The notes under the pieces: model-generated
The model's database searches: none
Told to the model about the DNA's origin: nothing
What the model saw: only the letters and a program-made list of their open reading frames with translations
In this document: positions 1 to 6,295 of the stretch, one piece after another
Layout: every line of letters starts with the position of its first letter
How positions within the stretch are numbered: the stretch's first letter is position 1
Assembly (NCBI GenBank): GCA_029864165.1
Contig: JAOTTZ010000119.1
Location: 1 to 6,295, forward strand
Origin: Burkholderiaceae bacterium
GTDB taxonomy: Bacteria > Pseudomonadota > Gammaproteobacteria > Burkholderiales > Burkholderiaceae_C
DNA: 6,295 nucleotides
Reading direction: 5' to 3'
Made by a program: the position numbers and the translations under genes

Positions 1-179
1 ATACACGCCGCGCACAGCGTTTTTCACGGCAGTTGGGCGGACGTTTCGGACTCCCGGTGCACGAGGTGGACGAGCGCTACAGCACCACCGAAGCCAAGGC
101 AGCAGGAGCCAACGACATTGACGCAGCTTCTGCGGCGATCATCCTAGAGCAGTTTTTCCGCGAAACCGGCTCGGCATGA
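1..179 (+). CDS. ruvX: Holliday junction resolvase-like RuvX/YqgF, 3' end only
   Basis: This is the C-terminal 58 codons (reading from base 3) of a RuvX/YqgF family protein; the 5' part lies outside the window. The family has an RNase H-like fold and is linked to Holliday-junction resolution and to processing of 16S rRNA precursor ends in the cytoplasm. Visible signatures are a LPVHEVDERYSTTEA stretch (codons at 51-95), which holds the conserved DER motif, and a DIDAASAAIILEQF stretch (codons at 114-155). The Asp encoded at 120-122 is in the position of the family's last catalytic acidic residue. The stop at 177-179 overlaps the pyrR start in an ATGA arrangement, so ruvX is probably co-transcribed with the pyrimidine genes. 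Identification rests on motifs in a fragment but they are characteristic. Confidence 0.9.
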   Translation, partial: TRRAQRFSRQLGGRFGLPVHEVDERYSTTEAKAAGANDIDAASAAIILEQFFRETGSA

Positions 180-676
180 GTACGCTGCACCTGGATGCCG
201 AGGCGCTCTACCTTGACCTGCTGGCCGGGGTAAAACCGCTCTTGCGTGCCAACTCGGTATTGGTCGGCATCTGGTCCGGTGGTGCCTGGTTGGCCGAACG
301 CTTGCAGCGCGACTTGCAACTCCCGGGGGAGCATGGGGTGATTTCAAGCACCTTGCATCGTGATGACTTTGCATCGCGTGGGCTGTCATCGGGTGCCGAT
401 CCGACGCGACTGCCCTTCGAGGTCAATGACAGGCCCATCTTGCTGATCGACGACGTGTTGTACACCGGGCGCACCATCCGCGCCGTGGTCAACGAGCTGT
501 TTGACTTTGGTCGGCCCGCCAGTGTCACACTGGCGGTGCTGGTAGACCGCGGCGGGCGCGAGTTGCCGATCCAGCCCGCGTATGCCGCGGGCCGCGTCAC
601 GGTGTCTCGCGAGCAGCGCATCTCGCTGGCGCGGGACGAGTCGGGTACTGTCAGCTTCAACATCAGGGGTGCCTGA
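176..676 (+). CDS. pyrR: PyrR, bifunctional pyr operon regulator / uracil phosphoribosyltransferase
   Basis: A 166-residue type I phosphoribosyltransferase. PyrR proteins make UMP from uracil and PRPP; in Gram-positive bacteria they also bind pyr mRNA leaders and cause attenuation when UMP is high. The PRPP-binding loop is intact ([10 protein letters not shown], residues 91-100, followed by [14 protein letters not shown]), as is the downstream [14 protein letters not shown] block (119-132) typical of PyrR rather than of Upp-type enzymes. Length is close to the usual 165-180. The ATG at 176 overlaps the ruvX stop. There is no clear Shine-Dalgarno sequence before it, so translation probably depends on ribosomes finishing ruvX. 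It sits directly upstream of pyrB, which fits a pyrimidine role. Whether it regulates RNA in this organism cannot be told, because the operon leader lies outside the window. Confidence 0.93.
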   Translation: MSTLHLDAEALYLDLLAGVKPLLRANSVLVGIWSGGAWLAERLQRDLQLPGEHGVISSTLHRDDFASRGLSSGADPTRLPFEVNDRPILLIDDVLYTGRTIRAVVNELFDFGRPASVTLAVLVDRGGRELPIQPAYAAGRVTVSREQRISLARDESGTVSFNIRGA

Positions 677-1650
677 TGTTGAGCCGGCGAAGCAATCACC
701 GCAACCCGCAACTCAACGCCAATGGTGAACTGATTCACCTGCTGTCGATCGACGGCCTGCCCGCAGCGGTGATCCAGCATATCTTAGACACAGCGAGCAC
801 TTTTCTGAGCGTCAACGACCGCGAAGTGAAAAAGGTGCCTCTGCTGCGGGGAAAAAGCGTGTTCAATCTGTTTTTTGAGAACAGTACTCGCACGCGGACC
901 ACGTTCGAGATCGCAGCCAAGCGCTTGAGCGCCGATGTGCTCAATCTCGACATAGCCAAGTCCAGTGCCTCCAAGGGCGAGAGGTTGCTCGACACCATCG
1001 CCAGCTTGTCGGCCATGCATGCCGACATGTTCATCGTGCGCCACAGCGAGAGCGGCGCCCCTTATCTGATCGCCCAGCATTGCGCTCCGCATGTGCATGT
1101 GGTCAACGCTGGTGACGGGTGGCACGCACACCCCACTCAAGGGCTGCTGGACATGTACACCATACGCCACTACAAGCGCGACTTCACCCAGCTGACTGTC
1201 GCTATCGTGGGTGATTTGCTGCACTCTCGCGTTGCGCGCTCGGATATCCACGCACTCACGACGCTGGGTACACCAGAGGTGCGCGCCGTCGGACCCAAGA
1301 CGCTCGTTCCCGACAGCCTGCGTGAGCTTGGTGTGCGTGTTTGCCACGACATGGCTGAAGGCGTCAAGAACGCCGATGTGATCATCATGCTGCGTCTGCA
1401 AAACGAGCGCATGAGCGGCGGATTGCTGCCCAGCGCGGGCGAGTTCTTCATGAGTTTTGGTCTAACGCCGGAAAAACTTGCGCTGGCCAAATCCGACGCC
1501 ATCGTCATGCACCCGGGCCCCATCAATCGAGGCGTTGAAATCGACTCGGCCGTCGCCGATGGTCATCAAAGCGTCATCCTGCCGCAGGTTACCTTCGGCA
1601 TTGCGGTGCGCATGGCCGTCATGAGCATCATCGCGGGCAACGAGCCATGA
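676..1650 (+). CDS. pyrB: Aspartate carbamoyltransferase catalytic chain
   Basis: A 324-residue PyrB that condenses carbamoyl phosphate and L-aspartate to N-carbamoyl-L-aspartate, the committed step of de novo pyrimidine synthesis in the cytoplasm. Key sites are intact: the carbamoyl-phosphate loop STRTRT (70-75), the SSASKGE loop with Lys100, HPTQ (152-155), the LRLQNER segment (239-245) that binds aspartate, and HPGPINRG (279-286). The ATG at 676 shares one base with the pyrR stop (TGATG). An AGGGG Shine-Dalgarno sequence at 665-669, six bases before the start, supports that start. The stop overlaps the next gene (ATGA). No regulatory chain gene pyrI is present. Together with the following PyrC' this points to the Pseudomonas-type large ATCase, a dodecamer of PyrB plus an inactive dihydroorotase homologue. 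Position 149 is Trp in the [10 protein letters not shown] stretch, where I would expect a smaller or basic residue; I infer no loss of function from this. Confidence 0.96.
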   Translation: MLSRRSNHRNPQLNANGELIHLLSIDGLPAAVIQHILDTASTFLSVNDREVKKVPLLRGKSVFNLFFENSTRTRTTFEIAAKRLSADVLNLDIAKSSASKGERLLDTIASLSAMHADMFIVRHSESGAPYLIAQHCAPHVHVVNAGDGWHAHPTQGLLDMYTIRHYKRDFTQLTVAIVGDLLHSRVARSDIHALTTLGTPEVRAVGPKTLVPDSLRELGVRVCHDMAEGVKNADVIIMLRLQNERMSGGLLPSAGEFFMSFGLTPEKLALAKSDAIVMHPGPINRGVEIDSAVADGHQSVILPQVTFGIAVRMAVMSIIAGNEP

Positions 1651-2963
1651 AGATTTTGATCGCCAATGGTCGTTTGATCGACCCGTCTTCAGGGTTGAAC
1701 CAGACCGGCGACCTTGCCATTGCCGATGACCGCATCGTCGGGCTCGCCACGGCACCGGCTGATTTCAAGCCCGACCACCGCATCGACGCCAGTGGCTGCA
1801 TTGTCGTGCCCGGCTTGGTTGACTTGGCGGCCCGCTTGCGCGAGCCTGGGCACGAGTACGAAGGCATGTTGGACAGCGAACTCAAAGCTGCCGCGGCTGG
1901 GGGGGTGACCAGCTTGGTGTGCCCACCGGACACCGACCCCGTGCTCGATGAACCCGGGCTGGTCGAAATGCTCAAGCTTCGCGCGCGCAAGCTCAGCCGT
2001 TGCAGGCTGTTCCCACTCGGGGCACTGACGCGCCAACTCTGCGGCGAGACTTTGACCGAGATGGTCGAGCTCACGGCGGCGGGTTGCGTCGGCTTTTCGC
2101 AAGCGGATAGGGCGATTCGCGATACGCAAGTGTTGCAGCGTGCGCTGCAGTACGCAGCCACCTTCGGCTACACGGTATGGATACGCCCGCACGACCCATG
2201 GCTGGGCAAGGGCGTGGCGGCCAAGGGAGCAGTGGCGATGCGGCTCGGTCTTTCGGGTGTGCCGGTGAGCGCCGAAACAGTCGCGCTGCACACGCTGTTT
2301 GAGCTGATACGCGAAACGGGTGCACGCGTGCACCTTTGCCGCATCTCGAGCGCGGCCGGGGTGGCATTGGTGCGCTCGGCCAAGGCGGAAAGGTTGCCGG
2401 TCACTGCCGACGTGAGCATCAACTCATTGCACTTGACCGACACGGACATTGGCTACTTCGACTCGGCCATGCGGTTGATTCCACCGTTGCGCCAACAGCG
2501 AGACCGCGACGCGCTGCGCGCTGGCTTGGCCGACGCTACGCTGGATGCGCTGGTGAGCGATCACACGCCCGTCAGCGCAGACGAAAAAACGCTGCCCTTT
2601 GCCGAGGCCGAGCCTGGTGCCACGGGGCTGGAGTTGCTGCTCAGCCTGGCTTTGAAGTGGGGAGAAGACAAGAACGTGGGTTTGGAACGAGCGCTCGCCG
2701 TCATCACCAGCGAGCCGGCGCGCGTGCTCGGCACGGCGCTGGGTTCACTCGGGTCAAGCGCCGGGCGTTTGGCCGTGGGCGGTGTGGCCGACGTATGCGT
2801 GTTCGACCCCGGCCAGCGCTGGGCCGTGGACCCATCGCAACTGGTGAGTCAGGGCCGGCACACGCCCTTTGCCTTCGAATCCACGAACATGGAACTGCCG
2901 GGACGCGTTCAGCACACCCTGGTCGCCGGTCACGTGGCGTACTCAGCCGGTTCGACGGCGTGA
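1647..2963 (+). CDS. pyrC': PyrC', dihydroorotase-like pseudoenzyme (ATCase partner)
   Basis: A 438-residue amidohydrolase-fold protein clearly homologous to type I dihydroorotases: GLVDL..RLREPG near residues 56-68, the [14 protein letters not shown] strand (85-98), [10 protein letters not shown] (201-210), the SDHTP motif (304-308) and the usual C-terminal cap (ADVCVFDP, 381-388). The metal site is lost. The two histidines of the DxHxH motif are Ala61 and Arg63. The HxED-type histidine is replaced around Arg180 (IRPHD). The histidine of the HxCHxS motif is Arg232 (HLCRIS). The second histidine of SDHxPH is Val309. Catalysis is therefore very unlikely. In Pseudomonas, such a PyrC' is needed for assembly of the PyrB holoenzyme, and the same role is inferred here from its position right after pyrB with an ATGA overlap. 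Automatic pipelines would probably label it dihydroorotase. The ATG at 1647 gives the expected N-terminus ([13 protein letters not shown]). Confidence 0.9.
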   Translation: MKILIANGRLIDPSSGLNQTGDLAIADDRIVGLATAPADFKPDHRIDASGCIVVPGLVDLAARLREPGHEYEGMLDSELKAAAAGGVTSLVCPPDTDPVLDEPGLVEMLKLRARKLSRCRLFPLGALTRQLCGETLTEMVELTAAGCVGFSQADRAIRDTQVLQRALQYAATFGYTVWIRPHDPWLGKGVAAKGAVAMRLGLSGVPVSAETVALHTLFELIRETGARVHLCRISSAAGVALVRSAKAERLPVTADVSINSLHLTDTDIGYFDSAMRLIPPLRQQRDRDALRAGLADATLDALVSDHTPVSADEKTLPFAEAEPGATGLELLLSLALKWGEDKNVGLERALAVITSEPARVLGTALGSLGSSAGRLAVGGVADVCVFDPGQRWAVDPSQLVSQGRHTPFAFESTNMELPGRVQHTLVAGHVAYSAGSTA

Positions 2964-3013
2964 GCAGGCGGCGCGTCACATCGGGACGAAGTCGTGTAGC
3001 TCCTCATGCCCGT

Positions 3014-3760
3014 TCAAGCGCTACGCCCTTGCGTTGCCACAGCAGCTGCAGCGGCGGCTGCCGCCTGTGGATCGCCCAGGTATTGACTGCGTATGGGTTT
3101 GAGTTTGGCATCCAATTCGTAGGCCAATGGGATGCCGTTTGGAATATTCAGCCCGACAATGTCGGTGTCAGTGATGCCGTCGAGATACTTCACCAACGCA
3201 CGCATGCTATTGCCGTGGGCAGAGATCAATATACGCTGGCCGGACTGGATGGCCGGGGCCAATGTCTCGTGCCAAAACGGCAGTACGCGGGCAACCGTGT
3301 CTTTAAGGCATTCGGTCAATGGCACATCGTCTGCCTTGAGACCGGCATAACGCCGGTCGCCGCGTTCGCTGCGTGGGTCGGATACGTCCAGCGACGGCGG
3401 TGGCGTGTCGTAGCTGCGGCGCCAAATCAACACCTGCTCGTCGCCATATTGCTTGGCCGTCTCGGCCTTGTTCAACCCTTGCAGCGCGCCGTAATGGCGC
3501 TCGTTCAGCCGCCAGTCGTTGACGACCGGCAACCACGTACGATCCATCTGGTCCAGCATGTGCCACAGAGTCCAAATCGCTCGCTGCAGCACAGAGGTGT
3601 AGGCGACATCGAAGTCGTAGCCTGAGTCCTTCAACAATCGGCCTGCTTGCTGGGCTTGTTGTACGCCAGTGGGGGTGAGGCCGACGTCGGTCCAGCCCGT
3701 GAATCTATTTTCCAAGTTCCAGGTCGATTCGCCGTGGCGTACGAGTACGAGTTTGTACAT
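3014..3760 (-). CDS. gpmA: 2,3-bisphosphoglycerate-dependent phosphoglycerate mutase
   Basis: A 248-residue cofactor-dependent phosphoglycerate mutase that interconverts 3- and 2-phosphoglycerate in glycolysis and gluconeogenesis in the cytoplasm. The histidine phosphatase signature LVRHGES (6-12) carries the phospho-acceptor His9. The [10 protein letters not shown] block (86-95) carries Glu87, and [11 protein letters not shown] (179-189) carries His182. [10 protein letters not shown] (20-29) and [12 protein letters not shown] (127-138) are also typical of dPGM. Length matches the family. The C-terminal tail carries a run of eight alanines (233-240) after the conserved YLGDP, probably a disordered extension. 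The start at 3758-3760 gives the canonical N-terminus, although only CCACCCT precedes it and there is no Shine-Dalgarno match. The gene converges on pyrC' (50 bases between stops) and diverges from the rhodanese gene, a layout I know from Burkholderiales. Confidence 0.96.
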   Translation of the reverse strand: MYKLVLVRHGESTWNLENRFTGWTDVGLTPTGVQQAQQAGRLLKDSGYDFDVAYTSVLQRAIWTLWHMLDQMDRTWLPVVNDWRLNERHYGALQGLNKAETAKQYGDEQVLIWRRSYDTPPPSLDVSDPRSERGDRRYAGLKADDVPLTECLKDTVARVLPFWHETLAPAIQSGQRILISAHGNSMRALVKYLDGITDTDIVGLNIPNGIPLAYELDAKLKPIRSQYLGDPQAAAAAAAAVATQGRSA

Positions 3761-3823
3761 AGGGTGGGTGCGCTACTGGTTATGAGCTTTGCAAAATGAA
3801 GAGCAAGCGAAAGCGTCAAATTT

Positions 3824-3829
3824 TATAAT
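3824..3829 (+). promoter_or_regulatory. -10 box (TATAAT) for the rhodanese transcript
   Basis: A perfect TATAAT lies in an A/T-rich patch of the 121-base region between gpmA and the rhodanese gene. The start of transcription would be near 3836, giving a leader of about 45 bases before the TTG start at 3882. The -35 region at the expected distance (GAGCAA, 3801-3806) is a poor match to TTGACA, so an activator or a weak promoter is possible. On the other strand the same patch reads TATAAA and TTGACG (3814-3819), which could serve gpmA, but I found no convincing pair of boxes for it. Confidence 0.55.
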
Positions 3830-3881
3830 CAGGCCGCGCGCGTAGTAGTGTGTAACATCGTGCACCGATCGGACTCCCTTT

Positions 3882-4286
3882 TTGGACTTTCTTCTCGACA
3901 ATTGGTTGTTGGTACTTGTCGCCCTGACCTCTGGCGCCTTGTTGTTGCGGCCATTGCTCACGCAAGGCGCAGGTAGTGTGACGTCCAACGAGGCAGTGCG
4001 GCTCATCAACCGCGAGAAGGCGGTATTGATCGACGTCAGTGAACCTGCCGAGTACGCGGCGGGGCATGCCGTCGGCGCCAAGAGCGTTCCCATGGCTGGG
4101 CTGGAGACTTCCGCCAGTTTGCCAAAGAACAAGGCCCTGCCGTTGATAGTCATGTGCCCAAACGGCGCGCGCGCTGTGCGCGCTGCTAGCATGCTCAAGA
4201 AGCTTGGCTTCGACAACACTCACGCGCTGACCGGCGGGCTGGTGGCTTGGCGCGCCGCCAACCTGCCGGTGGAGAAATCGGTCTGA
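3882..4286 (+). CDS. Membrane-anchored single-domain rhodanese-like protein
   Basis: A 134-residue protein with an N-terminal hydrophobic segment (about residues 8-23, WLLVLVALTSGALLLR) followed by one rhodanese homology domain (about 33-130). The active-site loop is CPNGAR with Cys92, so sulfur transfer or sulfide-carrying chemistry is possible. The LIDVSEPAEYAAGHAVGAKSVP stretch (49-70) and the LTGGLVAWRAANLPV end (116-130) are standard for the family. The physiological acceptor is unknown. The start is TTG. No ATG or GTG lies in frame between it and the upstream stop at 3846, and starting later would cut the membrane segment. The upstream GGACT (3871-3875) is a weak ribosome-binding match. 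It is the first gene after the divergent promoter region. In related bacteria it heads a rhodanese-grxC-secB-gpsA cluster; here grxC is missing. Confidence 0.87.
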   Translation: MDFLLDNWLLVLVALTSGALLLRPLLTQGAGSVTSNEAVRLINREKAVLIDVSEPAEYAAGHAVGAKSVPMAGLETSASLPKNKALPLIVMCPNGARAVRAASMLKKLGFDNTHALTGGLVAWRAANLPVEKSV

Positions 4287-4410
4287 CAAAAGTAAGGGTA
4301 AAGCGGCGCCCGCATGCGTTGCGCAGACCGGCAGCGGCAACATCCGAGCAAGCAACGACCACGAGTCGACGGCGCTCAAGGCGTAGTCGGGGCGGTTCCA
4401 GCGTCTGCGC

Positions 4411-4416
4411 GATAAT
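4411..4416 (+). promoter_or_regulatory. Possible -10 box upstream of secB
   Basis: GATAAT matches the TATAAT consensus at five of six positions and sits 60 bases before the secB start. A transcript would begin near 4423, immediately before the hairpin at 4427-4450. No good -35 box is visible at 16-18 bases (the region is G-rich, around 4387-4394), so this is a tentative call. Confidence 0.35.
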
Positions 4417-4426
4417 TCTGTACGCG

Positions 4427-4460
4427 GCCCGCAATGTTACCGTTGCGGGCTTTGTCTTTT
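4427..4460 (+). terminator. GC-rich hairpin with T-tract, terminator or secB leader hairpin
   Basis: GCCCGCAA (4427-4434) pairs perfectly with TTGCGGGC (4443-4450). A G-U and a G-C pair extend the stem inward to a TTAC tetraloop, and TTTGTCTTTT (4451-4460) follows. This has the form of a Rho-independent terminator. It would end the rhodanese transcript, but it lies only 15 bases before the secB ATG. If the GATAAT box at 4411 is real, the hairpin would instead form the extreme 5' end of the secB mRNA. An ATG inside the hairpin (4434) is in frame with secB but is not a credible start. Confidence 0.7.
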
Positions 4461-4475
4461 CAAAGTGAGAGCATC

Positions 4476-4967
4476 ATGGCTGACGACACCAAGACCCCAA
4501 CGTTCCAAATTCAGCGCATCTACATCAAAGACCTGTCGCTCGAGCAACCGAATTCGCCGCAAATCCTGCTGGAGCAAAAACAGCCGCAGGTTGACATCAA
4601 TTTGGCGGTAGCCGCCAGCCCGTTGACCGAAGGCATCTACGAGGTCTGCGTCACCGCAACGGTGACTGCCAAAATCGCCGACAAGACCTTGTTCCTTGTC
4701 GAAGCCAAGCAAGCCGGCATTTTCGAAATCCGCAACATTCCACCCGAGCAGTTGCAGCCCGTCATTGGCATTGCTTGCCCGCAGATCGTCTACCCCTACT
4801 TGCGTGCCATCGTGTCCGACATCTGTACCCGTGCCGGTTTCCCGCCCGTGATGTTGACCGAAGTGAATTTTCAGAGCATGTACGAAGCGCAACGAAAACA
4901 GCAAGCCGCTGCGTCCTCGAATGGCAGCGGCTCGGGCGACGGCTCGGGAGTCGTCACACCGAGTTGA
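4476..4967 (+). CDS. secB: Protein-export chaperone SecB
   Basis: A 163-residue SecB. It binds unfolded precursor proteins in the cytoplasm as a tetramer and hands them to SecA for export through SecYEG. Visible family features are [19 protein letters not shown] (residues 10-28), the [25 protein letters not shown] core, and the [27 protein letters not shown] block. The end of the conserved part ([14 protein letters not shown]) is followed by a short Ser/Gly-rich tail ([11 protein letters not shown]) and then VVTPS. The ATG at 4476 is preferred over the in-frame ATG at 4434. It gives the usual MADD..TPTFQIQ beginning, has a partial GAGAG ribosome-binding match (4467-4471), and 4434 falls inside a strong hairpin. 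The neighbouring gpsA is its usual companion. Confidence 0.96.
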   Translation: MADDTKTPTFQIQRIYIKDLSLEQPNSPQILLEQKQPQVDINLAVAASPLTEGIYEVCVTATVTAKIADKTLFLVEAKQAGIFEIRNIPPEQLQPVIGIACPQIVYPYLRAIVSDICTRAGFPPVMLTEVNFQSMYEAQRKQQAAASSNGSGSGDGSGVVTPS

Positions 4968-4990
4968 TCGTTCTGCTGAGCGTTCCGTTG

Positions 4991-5263
4991 AGGGCCTGTT
5001 AGCACGACGCAAGCCCCATGCGTTGCCACCGCAAAGCCCGCCAGCAAGGCGCAACGCGCAACCGGATTGGCCATTCGGCGAGCATTGGCAACGCTGCGCG
5101 CGGGATCTGCCGTGGCAATCCGTACGGGAACGAGACCGTCGGGCCGTATGGCGTCGCTGTGCTCGTTGCCCAGACGGCCAGTCTGCACTGCGTTGCGCGC
5201 CGCCTAGACTTGCGGTCTGACAAGTTCCCTTCGCACGGGACTTTCGTGGCGTTTACAGGCCCT
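4991..5263. mobile_element. Foldback/MITE-like element with 32-base terminal inverted repeats
   Basis: This 273-base block occupies most of the 319-base gap between secB and gpsA. Its left end (4991-5022) and the reverse complement of its right end (5232-5263) agree at 25 of 32 positions without gaps; the outermost nine (AGGGCCTGT / ACAGGCCCT) are identical. The inverted similarity continues inward. Bases 5047-5062 match the complement of 5192-5205 with a small indel (shared AGGCG and CGCGCAAC). Bases 5065-5077 match the complement of 5171-5183 at 9 of 13, with only transitions as mismatches. A palindrome CCGTACGG (5120-5127) lies at the centre. No transposase or other recognisable gene lies inside. 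A clear target-site duplication is not visible (TGA left, TGG right if the ends are shifted by one). It could be a non-autonomous insertion or a long imperfect hairpin with an RNA role. The other bases of the gap (4968-4990 and 5264-5286) show nothing further. Confidence 0.6.
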
Positions 5264-5286
5264 GGCCGAACCCGGCTGGATCGCGT

Positions 5287-6295
5287 ATGAACCTCACGAT
5301 ACTCGGGGCAGGTGCATGGGGAACCGCGCTGGCTGTCAGCGCGGCCACGCGTTGCTCGACTTTGCTGTGGGGCCGCGACGAAAACCAATGCGCATTGATG
5401 CGCGACCAGCGCGTCAACGAGCGCTACCTGGCCGGTATCGCGCTGCCGGCGGCGTTGCACATCACGTCCGATTTCGATGCTGCGGTGGCGCATGCACATG
5501 CGGGCTTGGTGATTGTCGCCACGCCGATGTCGGGTCTGCAGGCAATGCTTCAGCGCCTGCATTGCGATCGTGCCGGCACGCCAGGTGTGCTGTGGTTGTG
5601 CAAGGGGCTGCAAGAAAATTCGGGCCGGCTCGGCCATGAAGTAGCCGACGCGCTGTGTGCGGCCTCTCGGGCGGTGGGCGTGCTCTCGGGCCCGAGTTTT
5701 GCCATCGAGGTGGCGCGCGGCCAACCCACTGCCTTGGTCGTCGCCAGTGCCAACGCTGGGCTGTGCCAGTCTGCGGTGAATATGCTGCACTGTGAATCAT
5801 TGCGAATTTACACGTCGAACGACGTCGTCGGCGTGGAAGTCGGCGGTGCGCTCAAGAACGTGCTGGCCATCGCCGTCGGCATTTGCGATGGGCTGGCCGC
5901 TAACGATGGCTTGCAGTTGGGCTTGAATGCGCGCGCTGCTCTCATCACGCGTGGGTTGGCCGAAACCACACGCCTGGGGCTGGCGCTCGGTGCGCGCGTG
6001 GAGACCTTCATGGGTTTGTCGGGCTTGGGCGACCTGGTGCTGACCGCCACGGGTGATCTCTCGCGCAACCGGCAAGTTGGCCTGCGGTTGGCGCGGGGGC
6101 AAGCGCTGGACCAAATCTTGCGCGAGCTGGGTCACGTCGCCGAGGGTGTGACTTGCGCTGCCGCTGTGGTACAGCGTGCCCGAGCACTGAGCGTGGACAT
6201 GCCCATCACGCAAGCCATGGTGCGCGTACTGCAAAGTCAGCTGACGCCTGCCCAGGCGCTGGAGCAGTTGATGGGCCGCAGCGCGCGGCCTGAGC
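5287..6295 (+). CDS. gpsA: NAD(P)-dependent glycerol-3-phosphate dehydrogenase, 3' end cut by the window
   Basis: 336 codons are visible and the frame is open at the window end; given the usual length of about 330-340 residues, only a few codons should be missing. GpsA reduces dihydroxyacetone phosphate to sn-glycerol 3-phosphate, the backbone for phospholipids, in the cytoplasm. Visible sites are the dinucleotide-binding loop GAGAWG (7-12), CKG with Lys106, [17 protein letters not shown] (133-149), [13 protein letters not shown] with Lys190, LSGLGDL (244-250) and SRNRQVG (259-265). The ATG at 5287 is supported by the canonical [15 protein letters not shown] beginning; upstream, the frame is closed by a stop at 5218-5220. 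Only a weak GGA (5278-5280) precedes it. The start is 23 bases from the right end of the inverted-repeat element, so its link to secB transcription now passes through that element. Confidence 0.96.
   Translation, partial: MNLTILGAGAWGTALAVSAATRCSTLLWGRDENQCALMRDQRVNERYLAGIALPAALHITSDFDAAVAHAHAGLVIVATPMSGLQAMLQRLHCDRAGTPGVLWLCKGLQENSGRLGHEVADALCAASRAVGVLSGPSFAIEVARGQPTALVVASANAGLCQSAVNMLHCESLRIYTSNDVVGVEVGGALKNVLAIAVGICDGLAANDGLQLGLNARAALITRGLAETTRLGLALGARVETFMGLSGLGDLVLTATGDLSRNRQVGLRLARGQALDQILRELGHVAEGVTCAAAVVQRARALSVDMPITQAMVRVLQSQLTPAQALEQLMGRSARPE

Noticed and set aside
208..780. A 190-codon open frame on the minus strand opposite pyrR.
   Set aside because: It lies antisense to a fully supported pyrR with intact motifs, and its translation shows no recognisable domain; long antisense frames are common in G+C-rich genes.
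2964..3013. A bidirectional terminator between the converging pyrC' and gpmA genes.
   Set aside because: Only a short ACGA-AG-TCGT palindrome is present, with no long stem and no T-tract on either strand.
2336..3625. A 429-codon open frame on the plus strand running from pyrC' across the opposite strand of gpmA.
   Set aside because: Its product is rich in Arg, Gly and His in the pattern of an out-of-frame read, and it overlaps two strongly supported genes.
4314..4415. A 33-codon frame (MRCADRQRQH...) between rhodanese and secB.
   Set aside because: It has no ribosome-binding site, its composition is Arg/Gln-rich, and it matches no family known to me.
4434..4475. A longer SecB beginning at the ATG at 4434.
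   Set aside because: That ATG lies inside the hairpin stem, adds residues not seen at SecB N-termini, and lacks a ribosome-binding site.
5222..5243. A hairpin AAGT(T)CCC / GGGACTT near the right end of the element, considered as the secB terminator.
   Set aside because: It has a bulge and no T-tract after it, and it is better explained as part of the element's own inverted-repeat structure.
4999..5790. A 263-codon minus-strand frame across the inverted-repeat element and the start of gpsA.
   Set aside because: More than half of it is antisense to gpsA, which is certain. The part in the element has no transposase or other domain.

Overview
The window is ordinary G+C-rich chromosomal DNA, most likely from a betaproteobacterium of the order Burkholderiales. 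The evidence is the gene order (ruvX-pyrR-pyrB-pyrC', then gpmA facing away from a rhodanese gene followed by secB and gpsA) and the protein sequences. The genus cannot be fixed from the sequence. No rRNA, tRNA, CRISPR array, phage gene or intact transposase gene was seen.

Left part (1-2963, + strand) is a tightly packed operon. It holds the 3' end of ruvX (DNA recombination/quality control), then pyrR (uracil phosphoribosyltransferase-type regulator), pyrB (aspartate carbamoyltransferase catalytic chain) and a dihydroorotase homologue. Every junction is an ATGA or TGATG overlap, so translation is probably coupled. The dihydroorotase homologue has lost all its metal-binding histidines. It is therefore called PyrC', a structural partner of PyrB, and a working dihydroorotase should be encoded elsewhere.

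Middle part: gpmA (3014-3760, - strand, 2,3-bisphosphoglycerate-dependent phosphoglycerate mutase) converges on pyrC' across 50 bases with no clear terminator. A 121-base divergent intergenic region with a perfect TATAAT box separates it from a membrane-anchored rhodanese gene that starts with TTG.

Right part (+ strand): rhodanese, then 189 noncoding bases holding a weak promoter-like box and a strong GC hairpin with a T-tract. Next come secB (export chaperone) and gpsA (glycerol-3-phosphate dehydrogenase, cut by the window end probably only a few codons before its stop). A glutaredoxin gene (grxC), common between rhodanese and secB in this order, is absent.

The most unusual item lies between secB and gpsA. 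A 273-base block (4991-5263) is bounded by imperfect 32-base inverted repeats. Its two halves resemble each other in inverted orientation almost to a central palindrome. It looks like a foldback/MITE-like non-autonomous element inserted in the operon, or a large structured RNA or DNA hairpin.
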